Assembly: GCA_001799475.1 (NCBI GenBank)
Contig: MGTN01000055.1
Span: forward strand, 19,832 to 26,557
DNA from: Desulfovibrionales bacterium GWA2_65_9
GTDB lineage: Bacteria; Desulfobacterota; Desulfovibrionia; Desulfovibrionales; Desulfovibrionaceae
Direction: 5' to 3'
Length of the DNA: 6,726 bases
Each line of letters opens with the position of its first letter. Within the stretch, counting starts at the first letter, position 1. Shown one piece after another: positions 1 through 6,648 of this stretch. Both the position numbers and the translations under genes were made by a program. The notes below the pieces were generated by a model. It was not told the origin of the DNA and did not search any database. It was given only the letters and a program-made list of their open reading frames with translations.

Positions 1-465
1 GGCCTCCGCCGGTCGGCGTGCTCCTGCGCGCGCCAGGAAGGCCAGCGCCAGCAGGCTTAAGGTGAAGAAGGGGTCGACGACAAACAGGCCCTCAAACCGC
101 AGGCGGACGTTGGAGAAGGGCGCCAAGAGCTGCGTGCCGAAGGCCGTGAACACGTCCAGGAGCAGGTGGCTGGCCAGGCCCAGGGCTGCGGCCAGGAAGC
201 CTGAGCGCAGCGGCATGGTCGCGCCGAGCCTGCGCGCTGTCCAGGCCAGCAGCAGGGCCAGGAAGGGCAGGGCGAACAGGGAATGCGTCAGCCCACGGTG
301 GTAGAGCAGCTCGTACTCCGGGTTGAGCCAGCGGACGGCGATGTCCAGGTCCGGGACGGTTGCGGCGGCGGCGCAGAGCAGGGGCAGGCCGCGCGGATTG
401 CCAAGGCGCGGGCGCAGGGCCTGGGCCGTGAGCACCCCGGCCGCCAGATGCGTGATAGGTTCCAT
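1..465 (-). CDS. YdjM-like membrane-bound metal-dependent hydrolase (5' part, runs off left edge)
   Basis: Reading leftwards from the ATG at 463-465 gives 155 uninterrupted codons to the first base of the window, so the 3' end is missing. The protein opens MEPITHLAAG and carries the polar pattern of the YdjM / DUF457 family of membrane-embedded putative metal-dependent hydrolases: H6, a D-x-D pair (D39, D41), HRGLTHS at 56-62, SHLLLD at 99-104 with FGTQLLAPFS at 109-118, and a DP at 131-132. Hydrophobic stretches at about 63-79, 87-105 and 133-146 look like membrane helices holding these residues near the bilayer. The natural substrate of the family is not established. An in-frame ATG at 478-480 would add five residues (MLVFG). 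Neither start has a good ribosome binding site; I prefer 465 because family members usually begin just before the first His. The gene is divergent from psd and need not be related to it. Confidence 0.8.
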   Translation of the reverse strand, partial: MEPITHLAAGVLTAQALRPRLGNPRGLPLLCAAAATVPDLDIAVRWLNPEYELLYHRGLTHSLFALPFLALLLAWTARRLGATMPLRSGFLAAALGLASHLLLDVFTAFGTQLLAPFSNVRLRFEGLFVVDPFFTLSLLALAFLARAGARRPAEA

Positions 466-510
466 GCCGAAGACTAGCATTGAGTCCGGATGAAGCCAAG
501 CGCATGGTTG

Positions 511-539
511 TTGACCTCGCGCGCAATGGCGGGTAATTC
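511..539 (+). promoter_or_regulatory. Candidate sigma70-type promoter for psd-pssA
   Basis: TTGACC at 511-516 matches five of six bases of the -35 consensus. It is followed by an A/T-rich patch at 532-539 (GGTAATTC) in otherwise GC-rich DNA. No hexamer there is a good -10 box at ideal spacing: GGTAAT at 532-537 has four matches but only a 15-base spacer. The site lies in the divergent gap about 45 bases upstream of the psd start. This is a weak call. Confidence 0.3.
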
Positions 540-583
540 ATCAGCACCGGAGTGCGATCACGACCCAAGGAGACCAAAAGCGC

Positions 584-1222
584 ATGCGCAAACCGACCAT
601 CGGACTGAGCCTGGAAGGCCTGCCCTCCATCGGCCTCTCGGCCTTCGCCACCCTCGTCTTCGCCGCCATGGGCTGGTGGCTCCTGGCCCTGATCCTGCTC
701 GTGGTTACCGGTTTCGTCGTGCATTTCTTCCGTGATCCCGAGCGGGTCACGCCCGAGGACCTGGACGCCGTGGTTTCCCCGGCCGATGGGCGGGTGTGCA
801 AGGTGGATTTCGCGCCGGACCCGGTGAGCGGCCAGGTGCGCCAGGTGGTCTGCGTGTTCATGAACGTCGTTGACGTGCATGTGAACCGCGCCCCGGTCGA
901 GGGCAGCGTGGAGCTCATCCGCTACATCCCGGGCAAGTTCTTCAACGCCAGCCTGGACAAGGCAAGCACGGACAATGAGCGCAACATCCTGGTGCTGGGC
1001 CGGGGCGCGGAGCGCTTCACCGTGGTGCAGATCGCGGGGCTCATCGCGCGGCGCATCGTCTGCTGGGCCGAGCCCGGGGACATCCTGCGCCGGGGCGAGC
1101 GCTTCGGTCTGATCAAGTTCGGGTCCAGAGTTGACCTCTACCTGCCCGATGGCTATGCTGTGAAGGTGTACGTGGGCGAAACCGTCCGCGCAGGCGAGAC
1201 GGCCATCGCCGTCCGCAAGTAA
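584..1222 (+). CDS. psd: Phosphatidylserine decarboxylase proenzyme, short form
   Basis: Makes phosphatidylethanolamine by decarboxylating phosphatidylserine at the inner membrane, using a pyruvoyl group formed by self-cleavage. The 212-residue product is the short class of about 200-220 residues, much shorter than the ~320-residue E. coli enzyme. A hydrophobic segment at about 20-46 would anchor it, followed by HFFRDPER (47-54), typical of the short class. SPADGR (65-70) supplies the conserved Asp68, and DVHVNRAP (97-104) supplies His99. The self-cleavage site is Gly180-Ser181 in KFGSRVD, so Ser181 should become the pyruvoyl of the small C-terminal alpha chain and residues 1-180 the beta chain. 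AAGGAGA at 567-573 ends ten bases before the ATG and supports this start. The gene that makes its substrate, pssA, follows after 27 bases, so the two are very probably co-transcribed. Confidence 0.96.
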   Translation: MRKPTIGLSLEGLPSIGLSAFATLVFAAMGWWLLALILLVVTGFVVHFFRDPERVTPEDLDAVVSPADGRVCKVDFAPDPVSGQVRQVVCVFMNVVDVHVNRAPVEGSVELIRYIPGKFFNASLDKASTDNERNILVLGRGAERFTVVQIAGLIARRIVCWAEPGDILRRGERFGLIKFGSRVDLYLPDGYAVKVYVGETVRAGETAIAVRK

Positions 1223-1249
1223 TCAAGCCGGGACCGTCCGGGGAGTCGT

Positions 1250-2017
1250 ATGGCCAAGGAAAAGGCATTGCCGCGCCACAAGGGCGTGTACATCCTGCCG
1301 AACCTGTTCACCACCGCGAGCCTGTTTCTGGGGTTCATGGGGATGATCTGGGCCATTGAGGGCCTCTACGAGTATACGGCCCTGTGCATCCTGGGCTCCT
1401 GCCTCTTTGACGGCCTGGACGGCAAGGTGGCCCGGCTCACCAACACCACCAGCGAATTCGGCGTGCAGTTCGACTCCCTGGCCGACCTCGTGGCCTTTGG
1501 CGTCACCCCGGCCCTGACCGTGTACCTCTGGCAGTTGCACAGCTTCGGCACCTTGGGGCTCATGGCCTCGTTCCTGCTCGTCGCCTGCGGGGCGCTCAGG
1601 CTCGCGCGCTTCAACGTGCAGTCTGCCGTGACGAGCAAGAAATTCTTCGTGGGCCTGCCCATCCCGGCCCAGGCCAGCACGCTGGCCACGCTCATCCTGT
1701 TCGCCCCGCATCTGCCCGAGAACTGGGTCGCGGACGTGCTGCCCACGGCCTGCCTGGTCCTCGTGTACGTTTTGTCCTTCCTCATGGTCAGCACCATGCG
1801 CTACGCCTCCTTCAAGGAGTACGGGTTCATCAAGGCCCACCCCTTCAGCTCCATGGTCACGGTGATCCTGCTCTTCGTCATGGTGGCCTCGCGCCCCAAG
1901 ATGCTGGGCTTCCTCTTCTTCCTGGGATATCTCATCTCGGGCCCCATCTACACCATCTTCATCCTATCCCCGCGCAGCTCCAAGCTCCTACGAGAGTCCC
2001 AGAAGGAACCCTCGTAA
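1250..2017 (+). CDS. pssA: CDP-diacylglycerol--serine O-phosphatidyltransferase
   Basis: Makes phosphatidylserine and CMP from CDP-diacylglycerol and L-serine, the step before Psd. The 255-residue integral membrane protein has a perfect CDP-alcohol phosphatidyltransferase signature at 54-79. It reads D54-G-x2-D57-G-x2-A-R-x8-G71-x3-D75-x3-D79, and the four Asp residues are the metal ligands and catalytic base known for the family. Hydrophobic helices are apparent at about 17-35, 43-54, 82-95, 102-117, 143-153, 163-182, 201-213 and 217-239. PNLFTTASLFLGF near the N terminus and GLPIPAQAS at 135-143 are typical of the Bacillus-type PssA subfamily, as opposed to the phospholipase-D-type PssA of E. 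coli. GGGGAG at 1240-1245 lies four bases before the ATG. The polar C-terminal tail is presumably cytoplasmic. The family also contains PgsA-type enzymes, but the adjacent psd favours serine as acceptor. Confidence 0.95.
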   Translation: MAKEKALPRHKGVYILPNLFTTASLFLGFMGMIWAIEGLYEYTALCILGSCLFDGLDGKVARLTNTTSEFGVQFDSLADLVAFGVTPALTVYLWQLHSFGTLGLMASFLLVACGALRLARFNVQSAVTSKKFFVGLPIPAQASTLATLILFAPHLPENWVADVLPTACLVLVYVLSFLMVSTMRYASFKEYGFIKAHPFSSMVTVILLFVMVASRPKMLGFLFFLGYLISGPIYTIFILSPRSSKLLRESQKEPS

Positions 2018-2060
2018 GCCGACGCCTCACTTCTTTTTCTCGGCTGCAGGAGCTTCCCCT

Positions 2061-2087
2061 GGGACGTCCCCGTGCGCGGGTGCACCC
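2061..2087. repeat. Two perfect 10-bp palindromes upstream of leuA
   Basis: GGGACGTCCC at 2061-2070 and GGGTGCACCC at 2078-2087 are each perfectly self-complementary, with centres 17 bp apart. They share the frame GGG-N4-CCC with different cores (ACGT and TGCA). An alternative stem CCCG (2069-2072) / CGGG (2077-2080) with loop TGCG could form between them in RNA. They lie in the pssA-leuA gap just before the possible leuA promoter. They could be an operator, RNA structure ending or attenuating transcription, or chance in GC-rich DNA. No U-tract follows, so this is not a standard intrinsic terminator for pssA. Confidence 0.4.
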
Positions 2088-2096
2088 CCGCTGTTG

Positions 2097-2125
2097 TTGC
2101 CAGCCATTCATTTAACAGATACGTT
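2097..2125 (+). promoter_or_regulatory. Possible promoter for the leu operon
   Basis: TTGCCA at 2097-2102 matches five of six bases of the -35 consensus. With a 17-base spacer it is followed by TACGTT at 2120-2125, which has only three matches to a -10 box. This stretch (about 2105-2130) is the most A/T-rich part of the gap. It lies just upstream of the leuA ribosome binding site, so the leader would be very short. A promoter somewhere in the gap is likely because the pathway changes here, but leuA could also be read through from pssA, as no clear terminator separates them. Confidence 0.3.
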
Positions 2126-2148
2126 TCCAAGCCACGTGAGGAGGATCT

Positions 2149-3702
2149 ATGTCAGATCGCGTGTATATTTTCGACACCACGCTGCGTGACGGCGAGCAGT
2201 CGCCCGGCGCCACCATGAACCAGGAAGAGAAGGTCAGCCTCGCGCGCCAGCTCGAAGCCCTGGGCGTGGACATCATTGAGGCCGGCTTCCCCGCCGCCAG
2301 CCAGGGCGACTTCGAGTCCGTCCAGGCCATCGCCCGTTGCATCAAGCACATCCAGGTGGCGGCGCTCTGCCGGGCACTGACCAAGGACATCGACCGGGGC
2401 TGGGAGGCCATCAAGGACGCCGCGAACCCGCGCATCCACACCTTCCTGGCCACCAGCGAGATCCACATGACGCACAAGCTGCGCAAGACGCGCGAGCAGG
2501 TGCTGGAAATGGCCGAGGCGGCGGTACGCCACGCCGCGAGCCTGTGCCCCAACGTGGAGTTCTCGGCCGAGGACGCCTCGCGCTCGGACTGGGAATTCCT
2601 GGCCCAGGTCTGCGAGGTGGTCATCCGCGCCGGAGCCAAGACCGTGAACATTCCGGACACCGTGGGCTATGCCCAGCCCTTTGAGTTCGGCGAGCTCATC
2701 GCCTACCTCATCAAGACCGTGCCCAACGCCCGTGACGCCGTGTTCAGCGTGCACTGCCACAACGACCTGGGCCTGGCCGTGGCCAACAGCCTCTCGGCCA
2801 TCCGGGCCGGTGCGCGCCAGGCCGAGGTCACGCTCTGCGGCATCGGTGAGCGCGCAGGCAACGCCTCCCTTGAGGAACTGGTCATGGCCCTGCACACGCG
2901 CCACGAGCTCTACAAGCTTGAGTGCGGCGTCAAGACCGAGCAATTGTACCCCTCCTGCCGCCGCCTCTCGCAGATCATCGGCCAGCCCATCCCGCCCTAC
3001 AAGGCCATCGTGGGCGCCAACGCCTTTGCGCACGAGTCCGGCATCCACCAGGACGGCATGCTGAAAAATCCGCTGACCTACGAGATTATGACGCCCGCGT
3101 CCGTTGGCCGCAAGGGCACGGACATGGTCATCGGCAAGCACTCCGGCAGCCACGCCATCAAGGCCAAGCTCGTGGAGCTGGGCTACGCCCTGGACGACGC
3201 CCAGCTGGCCGTGGTCTTTGCTGCGGTGAAGGAGCTGGCGGACAAGAAGGAGCGCGTCTTTGACGAGGACGTCGAGGCGCTTGTGCTGGAGATAGTCTAC
3301 CGCCGCCGCGACAAGTACCGCCTGAAGGACATGAGCGTGTTCTCCGGCACGGGCGGGGTTCCGCCCCATGCGGCCATGGTCCTCGAGATCCTGGACGGCG
3401 AGACCGTGGCCGAGGTGCGCCGCCATTCGTCCTTTGGCGAGGGGCCTGTGGACGCCCTGTTCAAGTGCATCGGGGCCATGGTGGGCTACGCGCCCGCCCT
3501 GGACCGCTTCCAGATCAACGCCGTCACCGGGGGCACGGACGCCCAGGCCACGGTGACCGTGCGCATCGAGCATGAGGGAAAGAGGTCGGTGGGACGCGGC
3601 ACCAACGAGGATATTCTCGTGGCCAGCGCCATGGCCTTCATCAACGCACTGAATCGTTTGGAGAAAATGAGGGAGGAGAAGAGCGAATGTCCCACAATTT
3701 AG
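2149..3702 (+). CDS. leuA: 2-isopropylmalate synthase
   Basis: First committed step of leucine synthesis: condenses acetyl-CoA with 2-ketoisovalerate to give 2-isopropylmalate and CoA. The 517 residues fit the usual ~510-residue bacterial LeuA. The HMGL-like TIM barrel covers about 4-270 and begins with FDTTLRDGEQSPGATM (8-23, holding Arg13 and metal ligand Asp14). VHCHND (201-206) contributes metal ligands His202 and His204, and GIGERAGNAS (231-240) contributes Asn238. HESGIHQDG (295-303) lies in the linker subdomain. The C-terminal part from about 385 to 505 is the LeuA allosteric dimerisation domain, so leucine feedback inhibition is expected. AGGAGG at 2139-2144, four bases before the ATG, is a strong ribosome binding site and fixes the start. 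The last 16 bases overlap leuC. Homocitrate and citramalate synthases share the barrel, but length and the leuCDB context make isopropylmalate synthase by far the best call. Confidence 0.97.
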   Translation: MSDRVYIFDTTLRDGEQSPGATMNQEEKVSLARQLEALGVDIIEAGFPAASQGDFESVQAIARCIKHIQVAALCRALTKDIDRGWEAIKDAANPRIHTFLATSEIHMTHKLRKTREQVLEMAEAAVRHAASLCPNVEFSAEDASRSDWEFLAQVCEVVIRAGAKTVNIPDTVGYAQPFEFGELIAYLIKTVPNARDAVFSVHCHNDLGLAVANSLSAIRAGARQAEVTLCGIGERAGNASLEELVMALHTRHELYKLECGVKTEQLYPSCRRLSQIIGQPIPPYKAIVGANAFAHESGIHQDGMLKNPLTYEIMTPASVGRKGTDMVIGKHSGSHAIKAKLVELGYALDDAQLAVVFAAVKELADKKERVFDEDVEALVLEIVYRRRDKYRLKDMSVFSGTGGVPPHAAMVLEILDGETVAEVRRHSSFGEGPVDALFKCIGAMVGYAPALDRFQINAVTGGTDAQATVTVRIEHEGKRSVGRGTNEDILVASAMAFINALNRLEKMREEKSECPTI

Positions 3703-4946
3703 CCGAAAAAATTCTGCAGGCGCACACGGATGAGGAAATCACCCGCGCCGGGCAGATCGTCACCTGCCGCGTGTCCCTGGTCCTGGCCAACGACATCACA
3801 GCGCCCCTGGCCATCAAGTCCTTCAAGGGCATGGGCGCGACCAAGGTCTTTGACAAGGACAAGGTGGCACTGGTCTGCGACCACTTTACGCCGAACAAGG
3901 ACATCGATTCCGCCGAGCAGGTCAAGGTGGTGCGCGAGTTCGCCCGCGAAATGGGCGTGACGCACTACTACGAGGGCGGCGACTGCGGCGTGGAGCACGC
4001 GCTCCTGCCTGAACTCGGTCTGGTCGGCCCCAGGGACATCGTGGTCGGCGCGGACAGCCATACCTGCACCTACGGCGGCCTCGGGGCCTTTGCCACGGGC
4101 ATGGGCTCCACCGACATCGCCGGGGCCATGGCCCTGGGCGAGACCTGGTTCAAGGTGCCGCCGACCATCCGCGTGGAGTACGACGGCCAGCTGGAGCCCT
4201 TTGTCGGGGCCAAGGACTTGATCCTGCACCTCATCGGCCGCCTCGGCGTGTCCGGCGGGCTTTACCGGGCGCTGGAGTTCGGCGGCTCGGTCATCGACAA
4301 TCTGAGCATCGAGGGCCGCATGACCATGGCCAACATGGCCATCGAGGCCGGCGCCAAGGTCGGCCTGTTCCCGGCCGACGCCAAGACCCTGGCCTATTGC
4401 GCGGCCCACGGCCGCACCGGGGACAAGGCGCTCAAGGCCGATCCCGGCGCGATGTATGAGCAGGAGCTGTCCCTGTCCGTCACCGGCATGGGCCCGCAGG
4501 TGGCCTGCCCGCACCTGCCCGACAATGTCCGTGGCGTGGACGAACTGAAAGGCATGCGCGTGGACCAGGCCGTCATTGGCTCCTGCACCAACGGCCGCAT
4601 CGAGGACATGCGCGAGGCTGCGGCTGTGCTCAAGGGCCATAAGGCGCACAAGAACGTGCGGCTGATCATCCTGCCCGCCACCCCGAAGATCTGGCGGCAG
4701 GCCATGGACGAGGGGCTGTTCAGCATCTTCATGGACGCCGGGGCCGTGGTCGGCCCGCCCACCTGCGGACCGTGCCTGGGCGGCCACATGGGCATCCTGG
4801 CCGGGGGCGAGCGCTGCATCTCGACCACCAATCGCAACTTCCGGGGCCGCATGGGCAGCCTGGAGAGCGAGGTCTATCTGGCCAGCCCGGCGGTTGCCGC
4901 GGCCAGCGCCGTGGCCGGTGAGATCATTCATCCTGGCAAGCTGTAG
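3687..4946 (+). CDS. leuC: 3-isopropylmalate dehydratase, large subunit (~420-residue class)
   Basis: Catalytic [4Fe-4S] subunit of isopropylmalate isomerase, which with LeuD interconverts 2- and 3-isopropylmalate through dehydration and rehydration. The cluster ligands are all present: Cys300 in IGSCTNGR (298-304), and Cys360 and Cys363 in CGPCLGGH (360-367). Other aconitase-family landmarks are GADSHTCTYG (121-130), GMGSTD (138-143) and NRNFRGRMG (382-390). At 419 residues it belongs to the shorter class also found in archaea and many anaerobes, not the ~466-residue E. coli type, which suits its short LeuD partner. The ATG lies inside the end of leuA (16-base overlap in another frame), with GGAGGAG at 3672-3678 inside leuA as ribosome binding site, so translation is probably coupled. 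Homoaconitase large subunits look similar, but the operon argues for the leucine pathway. Confidence 0.96.
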   Translation: MSHNLAEKILQAHTDEEITRAGQIVTCRVSLVLANDITAPLAIKSFKGMGATKVFDKDKVALVCDHFTPNKDIDSAEQVKVVREFAREMGVTHYYEGGDCGVEHALLPELGLVGPRDIVVGADSHTCTYGGLGAFATGMGSTDIAGAMALGETWFKVPPTIRVEYDGQLEPFVGAKDLILHLIGRLGVSGGLYRALEFGGSVIDNLSIEGRMTMANMAIEAGAKVGLFPADAKTLAYCAAHGRTGDKALKADPGAMYEQELSLSVTGMGPQVACPHLPDNVRGVDELKGMRVDQAVIGSCTNGRIEDMREAAAVLKGHKAHKNVRLIILPATPKIWRQAMDEGLFSIFMDAGAVVGPPTCGPCLGGHMGILAGGERCISTTNRNFRGRMGSLESEVYLASPAVAAASAVAGEIIHPGKL

Positions 4947-4966
4947 GCCCGGCAAACTGTAAGCCT
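4935..4966 (+). repeat. Imperfect 16-bp tandem duplication at the leuC stop codon
   Basis: GGCAAGCTGTAGGCCC (4935-4950, covering the last codons and TAG stop of leuC) is followed directly by GGCAAACTGTAAGCCT (4951-4966), identical at 13 of 16 positions. A weaker third echo, GTTGTAAG, follows at 4971-4978. The second copy carries TAA where the first has TAG. It looks like an old slippage duplication of the gene end. The same bases can also form a stem, TGTAGGC (4942-4948) with GCCTACA (4963-4969). Confidence 0.6.
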
Positions 4967-4997
4967 ACACGTTGTAAGAATATTGCGAAGCAAATCC

Positions 4998-5022
4998 CCG
5001 CCCGAGGACGCGTTCCGGGCGG
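4998..5022 (+). other. GC-rich hairpin just upstream of leuD
   Basis: CCGCCCG (4998-5004) pairs perfectly with CGGGCGG (5016-5022). After a one-base bulge (A5005) the stem can extend by GGA (5006-5008) with TTC (5013-5015), including one G-U pair, and close on the tetraloop CGCG. No T-tract follows, so it is not a terminator. It ends five bases before the leuD ribosome binding site (5028-5033). It could stabilise the downstream transcript, mark a processing point, or tune LeuD relative to LeuC. The role is inferred; the inverted repeat itself is directly visible. Confidence 0.5.
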
Positions 5023-5039
5023 CGCACAAGGAGAGAGAT

Positions 5040-5540
5040 ATGCTCGTCACAGGCAAGGTGCACAAGGTCGGTGCGCACATCGACACCGACGCCATCATCC
5101 CGGCCCGGTTCCTGGTGACCACGGATTCCGCGGTCCTGGGCTCCAACTGCATGGAGGGGCTGGAGCCCGGCTGGGTCAAGCGCGTGCAGAAGAACGACAT
5201 CATCGTGGCCGACGAAAACTTCGGCTGCGGCTCATCCCGGGAGCATGCCCCCATCGCCATCCTGGGCGCGGGCATCCCCATCGTGGTGGCCAAGAGCTTC
5301 GCCCGCATCTTCTACCGCAACGCCTACAACATGGGCCTGGTGCTGCTGGAAGTGGGCGACGACGCGGACAAGCTGCGCGACGGCGACCAGCTCGAGGTGG
5401 ACCTCGACGCCGGGCAGATCAAGAACCTGACCACCGGTGCGACCGTGGTCTGCGCTCCTGTGCCCCAGTCCATGCAGGACCTCCTCGACGCCGGGGGCCT
5501 GGTGCCCTACGTCAAGAAGCGTCTGGCCGCGAAGCAGTAG
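5040..5540 (+). CDS. leuD: 3-isopropylmalate dehydratase, small subunit
   Basis: Swivel-domain subunit that completes the LeuCD isomerase active site. The 166-residue product matches the ~165-residue short class that pairs with ~420-residue LeuC; E. coli LeuD is about 200 residues. Motifs: HIDTDAIIPARFL (13-25), the hallmark N-terminal element; ENFGCGSSREHAPIA (59-73), whose Ser65-Ser66-Arg67 form the substrate-carboxylate binding loop; and FYRNAYNMGL (91-100), the conserved Arg/Asn segment. AAGGAG at 5028-5033, six bases before the ATG, sets the start. A longer reading beginning at a TTG at 4983 would add 19 residues translated from the hairpin region and has no family counterpart. The gene lies 93 bases after leuC, an unusually wide gap in this tight operon, and ten bases before leuB. 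Confidence 0.95.
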   Translation: MLVTGKVHKVGAHIDTDAIIPARFLVTTDSAVLGSNCMEGLEPGWVKRVQKNDIIVADENFGCGSSREHAPIAILGAGIPIVVAKSFARIFYRNAYNMGLVLLEVGDDADKLRDGDQLEVDLDAGQIKNLTTGATVVCAPVPQSMQDLLDAGGLVPYVKKRLAAKQ

Positions 5541-5550
5541 GGGGTTGACA

Positions 5551-6621
5551 ATGAAAATCTGCGTCATGCCCGGAGACGGCATCGGCCGTGAGATCGTGGC
5601 CCAGGCCCTGCGGGTGCTGGACAAGGTCGGGGCCAAGTTCGGCAAGAAGTTCGAGACTGAGGAAGCCCTCATCGGCGGCTGCGCCATCGACGCCACGGGC
5701 GTTCCCCTTCCAGACGAGACGGTGCGCCTGTGCAAGGCCTCCGATGCCGTGCTGCTGGGCGCGGTGGGCGGGCCGAAGTGGGACACCATCGACCCGTCCA
5801 TTCGTCCAGAGAGGGGATTGCTCGGCATCCGCAAGGAACTGGGGCTGTTCGCCAACCTGCGGCCCGCCAGCCTGTTCCCGGAACTCCAGCATGCCTGCTT
5901 CCTGCGGCCCGACATCGTGGCCAAGGGCATCGACCTGCTGGTGGTGCGTGAGCTTACCGGCGGCGCGTACTTCGGCACGCCCAAGGGCATCGAGGTGCGC
6001 GACGGCGAGCGCGTGGGCTTCAACAACATGATCTATTCCGAGCACGAGATCCGTCGGATAGCCAAGGTCGGCTTCGAGGCCGCGCGCAAACGCCGGGGGC
6101 AGCTCTGCTCCGTGGACAAGGCCAACGTGCTGGACGTTTCGCGCCTGTGGCGCGAGGTGGTCATCGAGGTGTCCAAGGACTTCCCGGACGTGGACTTGAG
6201 CCACATGTACGTGGACAACGCGGCCATGCAGCTGGTGCGCGATCCCTCGCAGTTCGACGTCATCGTCACCGAGAACCTGTTTGGCGACATTCTGTCCGAC
6301 GAGGCCTCGGTCATCACCGGGTCCATCGGCATGCTGCCCTCGGCCTCGGTGGGCGCGGGCAAGCCCGGCCTGTTCGAGCCCATCCACGGCTCGGCCCCGG
6401 ACATCGCGGGCCAGAACAAGGCCAACCCGTTGGCCACCATCCTGTCCGTGGCCATGCTGCTGCGCTATACCAGTGACGATATGGCCGATGAGGCCGCCGC
6501 CATCGAGGCCGCCGTGCAGAAGACCCTCGCGCAGGGCTACCGCACCGGCGACATCCGCGAGGACGGCTGCAAGCTGGTGGGCTGCGTGGAGATGGCCGAC
6601 GCCGTGCTGGCGAACCTGTAG
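5551..6621 (+). CDS. leuB: 3-isopropylmalate dehydrogenase
   Basis: NAD-dependent oxidative decarboxylation of 3-isopropylmalate to 2-ketoisocaproate, which a transaminase converts to leucine. The 356 residues match the usual bacterial LeuB length. Visible motifs: PGDGIGREI (7-15), LLGAVGGPKWD (68-78), and the substrate loop around RPERGLLGIRKELGLFANLRP with Arg94 and Arg104. Arg133 and Tyr140 lie in VVRELTGGAYFG. Lys190 is the catalytic lysine, and Asp222 (YVDNAAMQL), Asp246 and Asp250 (FGDILSDEAS) are the metal ligands. HGSAPDIAGQNKANP (279-293) is the NAD-binding loop. All are intact. The ATG at 5551 aligns with the family start; an upstream in-frame extension from 5437 would only read through leuD out of frame. 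The ribosome binding site is a modest G-run at 5540-5544, so coupling to the leuD stop ten bases upstream is likely. Isocitrate and tartrate dehydrogenases are relatives, but motifs and operon support LeuB. Confidence 0.96.
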   Translation: MKICVMPGDGIGREIVAQALRVLDKVGAKFGKKFETEEALIGGCAIDATGVPLPDETVRLCKASDAVLLGAVGGPKWDTIDPSIRPERGLLGIRKELGLFANLRPASLFPELQHACFLRPDIVAKGIDLLVVRELTGGAYFGTPKGIEVRDGERVGFNNMIYSEHEIRRIAKVGFEAARKRRGQLCSVDKANVLDVSRLWREVVIEVSKDFPDVDLSHMYVDNAAMQLVRDPSQFDVIVTENLFGDILSDEASVITGSIGMLPSASVGAGKPGLFEPIHGSAPDIAGQNKANPLATILSVAMLLRYTSDDMADEAAAIEAAVQKTLAQGYRTGDIREDGCKLVGCVEMADAVLANL

Positions 6622-6648
6622 CAGCAACACACACTCCGTTCGAATCGA

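Noticed and set aside
544..555. Small hairpin GCAC-CGGA-GTGC upstream of psd
   Set aside because: Only four base pairs, common by chance at this GC content, with no U-tract or recognisable operator pattern.
92..880. Long minus-strand open frame (262 codons) across the hydrolase and psd
   Set aside because: It is in a different frame from the YdjM-like gene, overlaps the well-supported psd, and its product is a low-complexity His/Arg/Pro/Ala-rich translation typical of antisense frames in GC-rich DNA.
2018..2148. T-box riboswitch or leucine leader-peptide attenuator before leuA
   Set aside because: The gap is only 131 bases, I find no T-box core (GGTGG-ACCGCG type), no terminator with a T-run, and no short plus-strand ORF with clustered Leu codons. 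GGGTGCACCC resembles a T-box core only superficially.
2152..3573. Long minus-strand open frame (473 codons) antisense to leuA
   Set aside because: Its His/Gly/Val-rich composition comes from the complement of leuA codons. The plus strand has intact LeuA catalytic motifs throughout. Similar antisense frames opposite leuC and leuB are rejected for the same reason.
4983..5039. TTG-initiated extension of leuD by 19 residues
   Set aside because: The added stretch is translated from the hairpin and Shine-Dalgarno region, lacks its own ribosome binding site and has no LeuD-family counterpart.
5437..5550. N-terminal extension of leuB into leuD
   Set aside because: The extra 38 residues are Ser/Pro/Arg-rich shadow translation of leuD, and the ATG at 5551 gives the exact family N terminus (MKICVMPGDGIG).
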